Of a stretch of DNA of 41,617 bases, positions 14,466 through 23,902 are shown one piece after another (the stretch's first letter is position 1; every line of letters starts with the position of its first letter). The position numbers and the translations under genes are program-made. The stretch lies in the IMG/VR virus record IMGVR_UViG_3300023174_008682, positions 1-41,617 of that record; one strand, 5' to 3'. This DNA comes from a virus. Under the pieces are notes generated by a model. It had not been told where the DNA came from and ran no database searches. It saw only the letters and a program-made list of their open reading frames with translations.

Positions 14466-17053
14466 CTACTCATTTTAAGTAAATCAAATAAATCTGTCTG
14501 AACTTGTGTACCTGGTGCTTTGAGCTTCCAGTTTACAGCTTCATAAAATCTATCAATTACAGAAAAGATGATCTTTTCAAACATTTTCTCTCTATCAAGC
14601 TCAAAGATATTTTTAAATTCCTTGGGATATGTGTACTTGTATCCGATTATATTGATGCCATATCTATTAGGCTGCCTGGCATAGAGATACCTGACCTTAT
14701 CTCCAGAAGAGAGTGACTCATACTTGCGCTCTATTTTAAATTTCTCTAGGAACATATTATAAAAATATGCAGCTCTTACATGTATGGGCATGTGCTTTGC
14801 AACATTAAACCCATCACATTGTGCGGCATATTTCTCATACCCCTTGATGCCCATGACAAATGCAATGTCTTCTACTGGTAACTCTTTGAAGAGGTCATAT
14901 GTTTCATTAAAAATTTTATTTGTTTGAGTTAAATCTCGAGTCATGAGCATTGTTTCAATAATTTTCTTTACATAGGGTTTGATAGGCGCTGGCATAGTAG
15001 TGCGCACAACTTCAACACCAGTATACTTGAACTTGTCACAGGGTATGCCCTCCTCATCCAAGACATGTAACACATATCTCTTTTTCTGTAGAAACAATCC
15101 AGCATCTGCAATTGCTTCTCGCTTAAAGATTAGACGGCAATCAATGGAACCCAGGGAGGTGTGTCCCCACTTGGTAATTCCCTGATTCAAGTGGTCTTCC
15201 ATATCTTGTACTTGCTTGTAGTAGGCTGCAGTGACTTTGCCTTTACTATCAAGCATCTTTAAGCCTGTATTGCGCACTATGTGCTTTATGGAAACATAAG
15301 AACTGTCAGTATCATTATAGATAATAGGGGTATCCTCTCTGAGTTCGCTCTCTGTAAGGTTAGCTCTAGTTCTAATAAACTCTTCCAATAGTCTATTTGA
15401 TTCTTTAATAACTGCTTGACCAGTTAATGTAATTGATTCTGCCAACTCATCATCACCAAGTGGGCTATGTTTGTTGCCAAAGTAACCATAAATTGTATTG
15501 ATGAGAATCTTAATGGTATGCTGTGTGATATTTAAGTTGTCTATCTCGTGTTTGAGTTTTGTGTATTCTACAGACTCTTTATCCAGAGGGATTGATTTTC
15601 TCTTTAAAAGCTTCAACTGTCTTTGGATTTCAACCCTCTTTTTATAAAAATGATCCACTGTTTCAGGTATTATGCCTTTTTTCTTCTGTGTAAAGAGAAC
15701 TTTAGCTTTGGAGATGGCTATCTTTTCTTTTTCCACAAACTTCATAAAGCTTGGTATAGATAACTTAAAATTTTGTCCATTGACATGTTGAATGGTAATA
15801 TCTTTATCGGTCTTATCTGTGATGGTACCTATTTTAGTTTCAGGTGATAAGTTGAGTGTGATCATTACGTTTGGATACAGACTATTGGCATCAAAAGATA
15901 CAATGTTCTCCTGAAACCCCTTCAAGGGCTCACCTACATAGGCACCAGCATTCTGCTCCTCATTTTCTTTACCTTTCTTAAAGGTGGGAATACGCTTTTT
16001 GTGGAACCTTGCTCTAATAGCGCACAATCCGGTAATAACAGATAGAGATCCAAGAGCTCCTTCAAGTGTAGTTAAACCTGCATATGATATCATGCGCAAG
16101 AGCTTGAGATATTGAAGTTTCTCTTCTAGTCTCACCAGCAGGTTAACGTCTTGAATGTTGTAGTCAATAAATAACTCCCAGTTATCATCTGATAGAGAAG
16201 CGAGATTTGTATCACCATAGTCAACTTTATTTTCACTGAGCTCTACTTCACCGATGGCATCTAATTTATATGATTCACGCAATACGGGGCAAAAGCGCTT
16301 GTATATGTCGAGATAATCAACGCACGAAACACCTTCAATATGCCAGTGTATTTGTTCTCTGCCAAACTTGCCCATAAAGGTAACAGGTCTCAGATTCCCA
16401 ACAGGTGACAGTCTCTTTGTATCATCTTCTCCGAGAATTTTTGTAATGCGGTTGATGATGTAAGGTATGTCAAAGAATTCGCTATTCCAGCCTGAGAGAA
16501 TGTCGGGATAATCAGACTCAAAGTAACTGAGAAACTTTTCAAATAATTCCTTCTCAGTTTTGCAGGCATAGTATGTGGTGTTTGTCTGTTTTGCTACGTA
16601 ATCCTTCAAGCCCCAGGTGAAGAAATGTTTCTTAAGTGAATCATAGGCTGTTATGACGTTGATAGGATGCTCAGGATTTGAGGGAGATGGGAAGGTGTCA
16701 GGACTGTACGTCTCAATGTCTATGAACAACACCTTGAGTGGATGTTTTGTAAAATCCTCGCTTTCATTCTTTTCCCAGAAATTATCAATGAGAAATTGTT
16801 GTTGTACATTTAGATTTTCAAAAACTCTAATAATGCTATTGTCTTTGAGATACCTGCTACGCTCAGCTTGATTTTTGAATTTCTTCTTCTTTAGCTTGGT
16901 ATCAAAGATGCTTGTTATGTCGCTCTCTTTATTTGTTTCTAAATATATATACGGCTCAAAGGTTGTATCATAACTTATTCGTTTTCCGCTCTCATCCCAT
17001 GTGAAGAGTCGGATAGTTTGATCTCTGGGTATGTATGCTATATTTCGAAACAC
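14462..17053 (-). CDS. 43: DNA polymerase, family B, T4 gp43-like
   Basis: An 863-residue replicative polymerase with proofreading. Exonuclease motif I DIETYS carries D112 and E114. Exo II is WNSEFFDIPYI and exo III lies around YNIQDVNLL. Polymerase motif A is FDANSLYPNVMI, motif B is around ILINTIYGYFGN, and motif C is YNDTDSSYV. The length is close to T4 gp43 (898). The start is GTG at 17053, 5 nt below a TTGATA/TATAAT promoter. It works with clamp gp45 and SSB gp32, both in this window. The frame is intact, with no intein or intron. Confidence 0.97.
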   Translation of the reverse strand: MFRNIAYIPRDQTIRLFTWDESGKRISYDTTFEPYIYLETNKESDITSIFDTKLKKKKFKNQAERSRYLKDNSIIRVFENLNVQQQFLIDNFWEKNESEDFTKHPLKVLFIDIETYSPDTFPSPSNPEHPINVITAYDSLKKHFFTWGLKDYVAKQTNTTYYACKTEKELFEKFLSYFESDYPDILSGWNSEFFDIPYIINRITKILGEDDTKRLSPVGNLRPVTFMGKFGREQIHWHIEGVSCVDYLDIYKRFCPVLRESYKLDAIGEVELSENKVDYGDTNLASLSDDNWELFIDYNIQDVNLLVRLEEKLQYLKLLRMISYAGLTTLEGALGSLSVITGLCAIRARFHKKRIPTFKKGKENEEQNAGAYVGEPLKGFQENIVSFDANSLYPNVMITLNLSPETKIGTITDKTDKDITIQHVNGQNFKLSIPSFMKFVEKEKIAISKAKVLFTQKKKGIIPETVDHFYKKRVEIQRQLKLLKRKSIPLDKESVEYTKLKHEIDNLNITQHTIKILINTIYGYFGNKHSPLGDDELAESITLTGQAVIKESNRLLEEFIRTRANLTESELREDTPIIYNDTDSSYVSIKHIVRNTGLKMLDSKGKVTAAYYKQVQDMEDHLNQGITKWGHTSLGSIDCRLIFKREAIADAGLFLQKKRYVLHVLDEEGIPCDKFKYTGVEVVRTTMPAPIKPYVKKIIETMLMTRDLTQTNKIFNETYDLFKELPVEDIAFVMGIKGYEKYAAQCDGFNVAKHMPIHVRAAYFYNMFLEKFKIERKYESLSSGDKVRYLYARQPNRYGINIIGYKYTYPKEFKNIFELDREKMFEKIIFSVIDRFYEAVNWKLKAPGTQVQTDLFDLLKMSS

Positions 17054-17058
17054 AACTG

Positions 17059-17087
17059 ATTATACAAGGCATTACTGATTATATCAA
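17059..17087 (-). promoter_or_regulatory. sigma70-like promoter for DNA polymerase
   Basis: -35 TTGATA (17082-17087), 17 bp, perfect -10 TATAAT (17059-17064), then 5 nt to the GTG at 17053. ATAATCAGT occurs twice in this short region. Confidence 0.7.
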
Positions 17088-18295
17088 TAACTATTAATTT
17101 TGTTGAGCAGTACCCGCTCCGGAGCATTAACAGGGTAATTATAAAGCTCATAATATTTAGAAATATTTTCTTCATTCTCCAAGAAGCGCGACTCTGCAAC
17201 CTTTCTGCACTTTGTGGAAATATTCATGTACCGGCCCTTCTTGGAAAGGGTATCATCGATTTGATCTATCATTTCATCCCCAGTCTTGAACTTGATTGGA
17301 GCAGCTTCATATGTCTCCATATCTTGGCATGCAATGGGTATACCATAACAACTGGCTTCAATATGTTTCAAGTCACTCTTGGCTTTATTGAAGGTGTTGT
17401 TCTGCAAAGGTGCAACCATCATATTAACTCTCAAGTTGTAAATTTTTTCAGGATATTTATAAAGCTGTTCCCATGGATGGAACTCAATCTTACCTGCTTT
17501 AGCTAAGTGACCTAAGGGCAGAGGAAAGGCACCTAGGAATACCCATTGATACTTGTCTGATGTTTTGGTGATAATTTCACATACATGAGCAAAATCATCA
17601 TTCTGACCAACCCTATTCTCAACATCAAAATGTGCGCCAGAGCCTGCATATAGAATACGTGGTCTCTTCTCATAAAGATCATAATTTTCTGAAATGCGCT
17701 TTTCACTATAAAAATTACCCATCCACCATTTGGGAGGGTAGTTAGGAATGACTGTAACGTTCTTATTATTTGTTTTACTTTTATAATAATCTCTCATGTA
17801 ATTGCAGGTTACAGTAACTTCATCACACATCTCCATGATCTCTTGACAATATTTGCGGATATTAGGGTCTGTAAAAGCTGGTTTGAACTTATTATATTCA
17901 GGTATGTCTTCATGAAAGACAAGATCGTCAATTTCATATATAAGACGGAATCCAACTTGTTTTTGTATTTCTTTTAGATGTCTAACAAATTTTAACTGGT
18001 GTTCTGTAGCTTGGCGTTGAATACGAATGGCTTTAACGCCTCTATAATAATTAGGGTCCAATACCATCACTGTGCTTCCATGAACAATCATCTTTTGATG
18101 AGCATTGAGAAGATGTTCTGGCCAGATCATTCTCCAGAATCCGCATCCACTATAGTCAGCGTAGTAGTTTAAGGCGCGATTTAAAGATAGTTCTGGTGGG
18201 GGTGGTAATGATTCAGGTTGACGGGGAGCACCTTGTGAGAAGCCAGTACCGAAGGGGGTTGCAAAAGGAGCAGGGAAGGGAGAAACACTAAACAT
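17084..18295 (-). CDS. glycosyltransferase, GT4/GT-B-like
   Basis: A 403-residue protein with a Pro/Phe/Gly-rich N-terminal 40 residues and then a two-domain GT-B layout. The N-domain includes FRLIYEIDDLVFHEDIPEYN, a signature common in phage and bacterial GT4-like enzymes. The C-domain has RILYAGSGAHFD, WVFLGAFPLPLG and a donor-site region DLKHIEASCYGIPIACQD (E-x7 type). It would act in the cytoplasm, transferring a sugar from a nucleotide donor. It sits between the polymerase and gp46, where marine T4-like phages often carry such genes. Acceptor unknown. Confidence 0.8.
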   Translation of the reverse strand: MFSVSPFPAPFATPFGTGFSQGAPRQPESLPPPPELSLNRALNYYADYSGCGFWRMIWPEHLLNAHQKMIVHGSTVMVLDPNYYRGVKAIRIQRQATEHQLKFVRHLKEIQKQVGFRLIYEIDDLVFHEDIPEYNKFKPAFTDPNIRKYCQEIMEMCDEVTVTCNYMRDYYKSKTNNKNVTVIPNYPPKWWMGNFYSEKRISENYDLYEKRPRILYAGSGAHFDVENRVGQNDDFAHVCEIITKTSDKYQWVFLGAFPLPLGHLAKAGKIEFHPWEQLYKYPEKIYNLRVNMMVAPLQNNTFNKAKSDLKHIEASCYGIPIACQDMETYEAAPIKFKTGDEMIDQIDDTLSKKGRYMNISTKCRKVAESRFLENEENISKYYELYNYPVNAPERVLLNKINSY

Positions 18296-18302
18296 GTTAT
18301 AT

Positions 18303-18330
18303 ATCTTAACCTAGTCTCCTTGATAGTCAA
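18303..18330 (-). promoter_or_regulatory. possible sigma70-like promoter for the GT4-like gene
   Basis: -35 TTGACT (18325-18330), 16 bp, imperfect -10 TAAGAT (18303-18308), 7 nt to the ATG at 18295. The GTTAAGATATATAA stretch is shared with the gp41 upstream region. Confidence 0.4.
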
Positions 18331-20125
18331 GGTAATTTACACGCTTTGTTATGCCATTAGTTTTTTCAAGAAAGATGATGTCACCTGTTGCTGATTTAAT
18401 GCTTTCCTTTCGGTGACTGATAACCATAGCACATTCTTTAAACTTCTCCACTCTTTCTTTTAGGATGGCAATGACTAACTCTACACCTTTTTCATCAAGT
18501 GATGAATCAAATAGCTCATCATATATGGAGAAATTAAAAGATACATCCCCTTGAAGTCTGCGAATATCCATGAATGTGAATAAGCATGCTAAATCAATAT
18601 TCTTGCGCTCTGCACCACTAAAATTAAAATAAGAACATTCCTTACCTTTGTCGTCAATAATGCTCTCTTCAAAGTATTCATTAAACTTGCAAATACAATT
18701 AGCATCCATCTTTTTGAGGTAATACGTTAGTTTAGTATTAAAAATTTGTAGTATTTTCTTAACTATGTATGACTTAACCCCTTCTTCTGATAATATAAAT
18801 TTAACTACGTCAAGCTTTGCTAGATCTTTTTTGAGTTCTTCAATCTTATTTGAAATACATTTAATTTTTTCCTCATACTCAGTAAGCGAGAGTTCAGCTT
18901 GATTGTTACTCAGATCGATATCCTGCAAATCAACTTCCAGCTCTTTCTGCCATTTGTTGAGTTGATCAATGCGTTGCTTAATATTCTCTTGCTCCTTAAG
19001 CTTGAGCTGGTGTTCGTTATGTTTTTGTTTGAGCGATTCAATTGCTTTATTAATCTTCAAATCAAGCTCAGCTTGTTCTTCTTCTTTTTCAATTAGCTGT
19101 TTAACTTGAATTTCTGTATCATGTATTTCATCTTTAAGTTTCTTCTTCTCTTCTTTTATCATTGCTTTATCATGATCTGTCACAGGCTTAAGACATATGG
19201 GGCACTTATTTTTATCTGTACCTATTTTTGCCATGTCTTTTTCTTTAATATCAATCTGTGTCCTCATCGAGGATACTTGATCGCGGATTTTCTTTACACT
19301 TTCATCTATCTTCTCAAGCTTTGTACTCAGGAGTTGTATATCATTTTTATTTTTATCTATATCAAGAGCTTGAAACTTTGAAACAAGAGATGTAAGGGAG
19401 GTCAACTCCTTTTCATTATTCTGCTTTCTAGTTAAATATTTTTCTTTTTTAAATTTTTTCTCTTGCTTGATACCATCTGCTTGTTTCTTTAATGTCTCAA
19501 TAGTACTACTGGCTTCATCAAACCGTGTAGTGTGCAATTCATAAGTCTTCTTGCGCTCACTAATATCATTTTTTGCATCATTTAGCATATTGCTAAAAAC
19601 AGAGAGATTAAGAATATCTTCAATAAACTTCCTCTTTTCTTGCTTCTTCTTTGCCATGAAAGGAACTGTGTTATTAACAGTCATGATTACACAATTCTGA
19701 AATATTTCTGGTGTACACTCAAACTTTGACATGATAAATGCATTAGTATTTGTTATACTATCGCGTGTCTTATCATCACCATCTATGTATATGTAACATT
19801 TTGAAGGATCTAGCGTTCTTGTAATCAATATGGTCTCTTTATTGTTGTATCCAGTCACCGTGACCTCCAGATTAATCTCACATGTCTTCTTGTTGACATT
19901 ATTAATGATAAATTCTTTCTTGAGGTCTCGCAATGTTTCACCAAAGACTGCAAAGTAAATAGCATCTGCGATTGTAGACTTACCGACACCGTTGCGCCTA
20001 TCATCCTTATCTCTATTGACACCAGTAATGATGTGTAAGCCTGGCCGAAACTCTACACTAACTGGTTCACTACCAACAGAAAGAAAGTTCTTTATCGTTA
20101 TTTTGTTAAATTGTATGCTCTTCAT
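18311..20125 (-). CDS. 46: recombination nuclease ATPase subunit, gp46 (Rad50-like)
   Basis: A 604-residue SMC-type ATPase. Walker A is NGVGKST (45-51). Long coiled coils run from about 180 to 300 and 320 to 430, separated by the zinc hook C308-P-I-C311. The ABC signature SGAERKNIDLA and Walker B FNFSIYDELFDSSLDEKG lie near the C-terminus. It partners gp47 to resect DNA ends for recombination-dependent replication and for host DNA breakdown. The ATG overlaps the gp47 stop by 4 bases, as expected for a stoichiometric complex. Confidence 0.95.
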   Translation of the reverse strand: MKSIQFNKITIKNFLSVGSEPVSVEFRPGLHIITGVNRDKDDRRNGVGKSTIADAIYFAVFGETLRDLKKEFIINNVNKKTCEINLEVTVTGYNNKETILITRTLDPSKCYIYIDGDDKTRDSITNTNAFIMSKFECTPEIFQNCVIMTVNNTVPFMAKKKQEKRKFIEDILNLSVFSNMLNDAKNDISERKKTYELHTTRFDEASSTIETLKKQADGIKQEKKFKKEKYLTRKQNNEKELTSLTSLVSKFQALDIDKNKNDIQLLSTKLEKIDESVKKIRDQVSSMRTQIDIKEKDMAKIGTDKNKCPICLKPVTDHDKAMIKEEKKKLKDEIHDTEIQVKQLIEKEEEQAELDLKINKAIESLKQKHNEHQLKLKEQENIKQRIDQLNKWQKELEVDLQDIDLSNNQAELSLTEYEEKIKCISNKIEELKKDLAKLDVVKFILSEEGVKSYIVKKILQIFNTKLTYYLKKMDANCICKFNEYFEESIIDDKGKECSYFNFSGAERKNIDLACLFTFMDIRRLQGDVSFNFSIYDELFDSSLDEKGVELVIAILKERVEKFKECAMVISHRKESIKSATGDIIFLEKTNGITKRVNYLDYQGD

Positions 20126-21237
20126 TTGTGTTTTTTATAAAGATCCTGACTGTATTTTATAATAAACTCTTTGTCTTCAATATCTAGTAAATTGATAAAT
20201 TCCTCTATAGCTTTAGATATGTCAACACCGGATACATCCAAATTGGCATCATCATTAACCTGTATCTCATTGCTAACTAAAGAATAATCAACAGAGAGAG
20301 AGAATGGTTTATATACAGCTAGTTTCTTGAGCAAAGTATCAACATGATCAGGTGCAACTTTCATATCAATGATGAGCTTGACAATATTACCTTCAATTTC
20401 TGATTGTATTTTTTTGAGATCGCTTTGATCTTTTACTACAGCTCCTTGCTTTGTAATTGCAATTAAGTCAGTTAATAATATTTTTTTATGTTTAGGTGAG
20501 ATGGGATTTTCAGTAAAATTAAGACTCATATCTTTTAGATTCAAGATATAATACCCTTTTGTTGTGCCAGTATCACTAAAATCCATCTCAAAAGGATTAC
20601 CTACATATACAATTTTCTTACCGTTGTAATTTCTTTCATCACGAAGATGAAAATGACCTGTGAGCACCAGTGATCCTCTGCTTAGCAATTCATCAGTCTT
20701 AGTGCCATGGTCACACAGCTTATAGCTGTTCATCTTAAAGCTTTCAATCTCAAAATGACCAAAGATTATATCTGATATATCTATTTCAGCAGTGTTATAT
20801 CCCCATGGTACAAAACAGCATTTCTTACCTAAAATGGTAGTATTAGTAACTCTTGAAACAATTGAAATATTCTTCCAGCCATCAAATAAAGCTAGAGAAT
20901 TTATATCAGCTCTATCCTTGTAATATGAATCATGATTGCCTACTATTATGACAATGTTAAAGTCCTTCCATATCTTAAAGATTTCATTAACAATGTGTAA
21001 TGTGTTTACTGCGATCTCATCACGATAGTGAAAGACATCTCCTAAAATAAAAATATCTTTTATATTTTTTTTAACAAGCTCAAGCTTGAGCCATTGAGCC
21101 CATTTGAGAGCTATGTCGTGCCAGAATATACTATTCTGGTGCACGCCAATGTGGAGATCTGCAATACAGCAAATCTGATCACCGCGTACAGTAAAATCTT
21201 TAGTTTCCAGAAGAGTTGTAGTTCTCGTTATCATCAT
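20122..21237 (-). CDS. 47: recombination nuclease subunit, gp47 (Mre11-like)
   Basis: A 371-residue calcineurin-type phosphoesterase. The metal-binding motifs appear in order: ADLHIG (D27, H29), LGDVFH, VGNHDSYYKD and GHFHLRD. The C-terminal 130 residues are the capping and gp46-binding region. The start at 21237 overlaps the gp55 gene by 38 bases, so it is coupled to late sigma factor synthesis. A second Met follows directly. It is an exo/endonuclease in complex with gp46. Confidence 0.95.
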   Translation of the reverse strand: MMITRTTTLLETKDFTVRGDQICCIADLHIGVHQNSIFWHDIALKWAQWLKLELVKKNIKDIFILGDVFHYRDEIAVNTLHIVNEIFKIWKDFNIVIIVGNHDSYYKDRADINSLALFDGWKNISIVSRVTNTTILGKKCCFVPWGYNTAEIDISDIIFGHFEIESFKMNSYKLCDHGTKTDELLSRGSLVLTGHFHLRDERNYNGKKIVYVGNPFEMDFSDTGTTKGYYILNLKDMSLNFTENPISPKHKKILLTDLIAITKQGAVVKDQSDLKKIQSEIEGNIVKLIIDMKVAPDHVDTLLKKLAVYKPFSLSVDYSLVSNEIQVNDDANLDVSGVDISKAIEEFINLLDIEDKEFIIKYSQDLYKKHK

Positions 21238-21811
21238 TATTTGGAGAAGGATCTACGTATATGTGGTATGATGCATCACTATCGTGCGATGTCATTAAAT
21301 CTGTATAGACGCGGTCCCTATAATTAGTAACAGTTTCATGATGCTTTTTTTCTTTTTTTATTCTGTTGATAAAAGCATGGAATGCTATGGTTGTAAAATA
21401 AGAGAAGGGGCTAAAGCCTGAATCAAGTTTGAACTTTTTATTTTTTAAAGCTGCCACCATCTTTACGATGGCATCACCTATCATATCATCCTTGTATGAG
21501 TAGTTAATGAAGTTAGGCGCATATGAAAGCCCTTGAGCTATCTTAGTAATTGATTCACCGAGTTTAATTGAAATAAAATCCGTATTATAATAGATGCGTA
21601 TTTCTTCCTCAAATTCACGCCCATTAACATAGTGTACCTTTTCTTTGCCCCTAGGCTTTTTTACCAAGGATTTGTGAGAAGCTGGGCTAAGGATGTTAGT
21701 GATTGGGTCTACAGCAGGAGCTGTAGTATCACTCTTACCGTCATCAGTTTCTTCAGGATGTCGCTTGCTCTTGTGCTTGCTTGATTTGGTATGTAATGTT
21801 TTCTTTTTCAT
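21200..21811 (-). CDS. 55: late-transcription sigma factor, gp55-like
   Basis: About 203 residues from the ATG at 21811 (MKKKTLHTKSS); an upstream Met at 21865 would give 221 but would deepen the overlap with uvsW. The N-terminus is Lys/Ser/Asp-rich. The core, INYSYKDDMIGDAIVKMVAAL with FDS-type SGFSPFSYFTTIAFHAFINRIK, is the sigma region 2 helix set that in T4 reads TATAAATA. The tail is acidic and Asn-rich. It directs host RNA polymerase to late promoters with clamp gp45. The window's many nATAAATA elements are its likely targets. Confidence 0.88.
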   Translation of the reverse strand: MKKKTLHTKSSKHKSKRHPEETDDGKSDTTAPAVDPITNILSPASHKSLVKKPRGKEKVHYVNGREFEEEIRIYYNTDFISIKLGESITKIAQGLSYAPNFINYSYKDDMIGDAIVKMVAALKNKKFKLDSGFSPFSYFTTIAFHAFINRIKKEKKHHETVTNYRDRVYTDLMTSHDSDASYHIYVDPSPNNDDNENYNSSGN

Positions 21812-23216
21812 ATAAATGTTTTCGTTTTTCGAAATGCTGAGAACCGTATTGTAGATCATCTGCAATGTCTATGATTATAAGCTTATCTTTATCCTTATGC
21901 AACCGTAAACCTCTTCCGATCGACTGTAATATCCTTATTTTAGCTTTACCTCCACCTGCAAATATAATGTAGTGTAAATTTTTAATATTGATACCTGTAG
22001 AGAATATCTTAGAAATGGCTACTACAACAACGTTATCGCATTCCTCCATTAATTTTCTAACTTGTTCTCTTTCTTCTACTTCGACTTCACCGCGTATAAA
22101 AAATACCTGTTTATCATTACATGTTTGCTTGATGGAATTGTAAACTGTTTCGCCATGCTCTATGTAATCTACTAGTATCAGGGTATTCTTTAAGGTTTTA
22201 CATGCAACTCTGGATAGTATAGTATTTCTGAATTCATTCTTTATTAAGAAGTTAATCTCTGCTCTGTATCTATCGGATGCATTCTTTAGTTCCTTAGGAT
22301 ATGCGGGGAGTGTTTTATAGCTCAACATCAATACCTGCACTGTGACATTGCTTACATAGCTTTCTAACCGCAACTGATAGCTGGTCTTCTCGTAAAGAAC
22401 AGGTCCAATCTTACCTATTATATTCCATTGATCAAGTAAGCAGTCAGGCATAGTGCCAGTTAATCCAAAGCGAACTGGTGTTTTTATTTTTTTAATTATC
22501 TTATTTACTTCATTACCTCTTCTGATTTTATGCACTTCATCAACAAACAATGCATCTACATCTTCTATCCAAGTTATGTCACTGTTCTTACTCTGTAAAA
22601 TGCCGAGATTAGCAATGATAACATTTGTATTTAGATTTAAATCGTGGCTACCTGTCCACTTGCTACAGGTGAATGGGACGTTATAAGAAACAAAATCTTT
22701 TGATGTCTGCTCCACAAGACTCAAATCAGGGACAATATAGAGACATTTTATCTTTGTGTTTAGTTGATGCAGTTTAGCGAGAAGAGATGCTGCAGCAAGT
22801 GTCTTGCCACCAGCTGTTGCAAGCACTATTGTACCTCTGCCTGACTTAAGAGCAGTCCTGACTATCTCCTCTTGGTAGTCTCTGAGAGAAATCGACAGTG
22901 GTACAAGCTCCTGACTATGTGCAGATTGATTTTGCCAAGTTCTAGCTGGTTTTATTTCATTCAGCAATTCTTCTTCTACTTTTATCTCATCAGGATACTG
23001 TTTTGTAATGAAGTATCTTTTAATTTCCACTGCAAGACATGGCTCAAATTTGCCTGTGGGTGTTATGGCATAGGTTCGTTGAGGTGCAAATCGACCATAA
23101 CCTCTTATAAATTTTGCAGCCTCATTTTTAATGGAAAAGTGTTCCCGTATTTCATTTAGCTTATCACTATCAACAATACCCATCCTCTTCTTACTGTCAA
23201 ACTTTAATTCCGTCAT
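21753..23216 (-). CDS. uvsW: DNA helicase UvsW
   Basis: A 487-residue SF2 helicase. Walker A is ATAGGKT (133-139), the DEAH-type motif II is DEVH, motif III LTGTMPD follows, and QSIGRGLR is motif VI. The N-terminal 100 residues are the accessory DNA-binding part. UvsW remodels R-loops and branched DNA and shifts replication from origin-driven to recombination-driven. The length is close to T4 UvsW (502 or so). It overlaps uvsY by 4 bases upstream and gp55 by 59 bases downstream. Confidence 0.94.
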   Translation of the reverse strand: MTELKFDSKKRMGIVDSDKLNEIREHFSIKNEAAKFIRGYGRFAPQRTYAITPTGKFEPCLAVEIKRYFITKQYPDEIKVEEELLNEIKPARTWQNQSAHSQELVPLSISLRDYQEEIVRTALKSGRGTIVLATAGGKTLAAASLLAKLHQLNTKIKCLYIVPDLSLVEQTSKDFVSYNVPFTCSKWTGSHDLNLNTNVIIANLGILQSKNSDITWIEDVDALFVDEVHKIRRGNEVNKIIKKIKTPVRFGLTGTMPDCLLDQWNIIGKIGPVLYEKTSYQLRLESYVSNVTVQVLMLSYKTLPAYPKELKNASDRYRAEINFLIKNEFRNTILSRVACKTLKNTLILVDYIEHGETVYNSIKQTCNDKQVFFIRGEVEVEEREQVRKLMEECDNVVVVAISKIFSTGINIKNLHYIIFAGGGKAKIRILQSIGRGLRLHKDKDKLIIIDIADDLQYGSQHFEKRKHLYEKENITYQIKQAQEQATS

Positions 23217-23602
23217 GTTGTCTCAAGTTTTATTATCTCAAGTATATTCTTTATATCATATGATGCAGAGCTTAAGGTTTTCTCTGTTTTTTCCAATAAT
23301 TCTATTACAAGCTCCAGCTCTCTTATTCTAAGATAGAAATCCTTTACTTCACTTGTGCTGTCTGCCATTTTCTCGAGAACAGGTGTTGTGAGCTTAACTG
23401 ATGCTGTTTCATTCAGTTTCTTTATTAATGTAGATTTGAGTGTTTCCTTGTCCTTCTTTAGGTTTGCCAGCTCTAGCTTGTGCCTGATGCATCTGCCTGC
23501 CCACTTGTGTTTTATGCCTGGTAATTTAAGTGCATAGTCCTTGAGGTACAGTTCATCTATCTTTAAATCCGCTTCTAGCTCCTTTATATATTGGTCTAAC
23601 AC
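23213..23602 (-). CDS. uvsY: recombination mediator UvsY
   Basis: A 129-residue helical protein, close to T4 UvsY (137). The segment LPGIKHKWAGRCIRHKLELANLKKD carries the Lys/Arg DNA-binding residues typical of the family. It loads UvsX onto gp32-coated DNA. The start is GTG at 23602, 6 nt below a sigma70-like -10 box. It heads a five-gene leftward operon (uvsY, uvsW, 55, 47, 46) in which every junction overlaps. The divergent late gene begins only 34 bases away. Confidence 0.88.
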   Translation of the reverse strand: MLDQYIKELEADLKIDELYLKDYALKLPGIKHKWAGRCIRHKLELANLKKDKETLKSTLIKKLNETASVKLTTPVLEKMADSTSEVKDFYLRIRELELVIELLEKTEKTLSSASYDIKNILEIIKLETT

Positions 23603-23603
23603 A

Positions 23604-23611
23604 TATAAATA
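23604..23611 (+). promoter_or_regulatory. T4-late promoter TATAAATA (perfect)
   Basis: Perfect TATAAATA facing right, 24 nt before the ATG at 23636. It is the only late element here with a normal-length leader and probably drives the rightward virion cassette. Confidence 0.75.
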
Positions 23612-23636
23612 ATAGTATAAGTATACAAGTAATCAA
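23609..23636 (-). promoter_or_regulatory. sigma70-like promoter for uvsY-uvsW-55-47-46
   Basis: -35 TTGATT (23631-23636), 16 bp, -10 TATTAT (23609-23614), 6 nt to the GTG at 23602. It is superimposed on the rightward late promoter at 23604-23611. Confidence 0.6.
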
Positions 23637-23902
23637 TGAAAACATTTAAACAGTTTTATTTGGAAGAAGCAGCTGGTGCACGTTGCACTAAGGTTACTGG
23701 CCAGCAGTCATCCACCCGGTCTGATAAAAAATATATGCGATGCACACGTGTGGGTGGCAAATTAAAGAGGGTTCATTACGGTGATCCCAATCTGCGTATT
23801 AAAAAATCTAATCCTAAGAAAAGGAAATCCTTTAGAGCGAGACATAAGTGTTCTTCAGCAAAACCAGGAACAGCTAAGTATTTTAGCTGTAAAAATTGGT
23901 GA
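23636..23902 (+). CDS. small basic Cys-containing protein with capsid-targeting-like N-terminus
   Basis: An 88-residue, strongly basic protein. The N-terminus MKTFKQFYLEEAAGA is close to the T4 internal-protein capsid-targeting peptide (MKTYQEF..EA type) and includes an L-x-E protease-like site. The body has CTKV, CTRV, KCSS and SCKNW cysteine positions and a Lys/Arg-rich stretch (KKSNPKKRKSFRARHK) suited to DNA packing. Proteins ending KCSSAKPGTAKYFSCKNW-like are recurrent in marine T4-like phages. A role as a packaged DNA-binding head protein is inferred. It is first in the late rightward cassette. Confidence 0.75.
   Translation: MKTFKQFYLEEAAGARCTKVTGQQSSTRSDKKYMRCTRVGGKLKRVHYGDPNLRIKKSNPKKRKSFRARHKCSSAKPGTAKYFSCKNW

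Noticed and set aside
21811-21865. Longer gp55 start at 21865
   Set aside because: It would add 18 residues unlike the family and overlap uvsW by 113 bases; the ATG at 21811 starts the basic N-terminus expected, though the choice is not proven.
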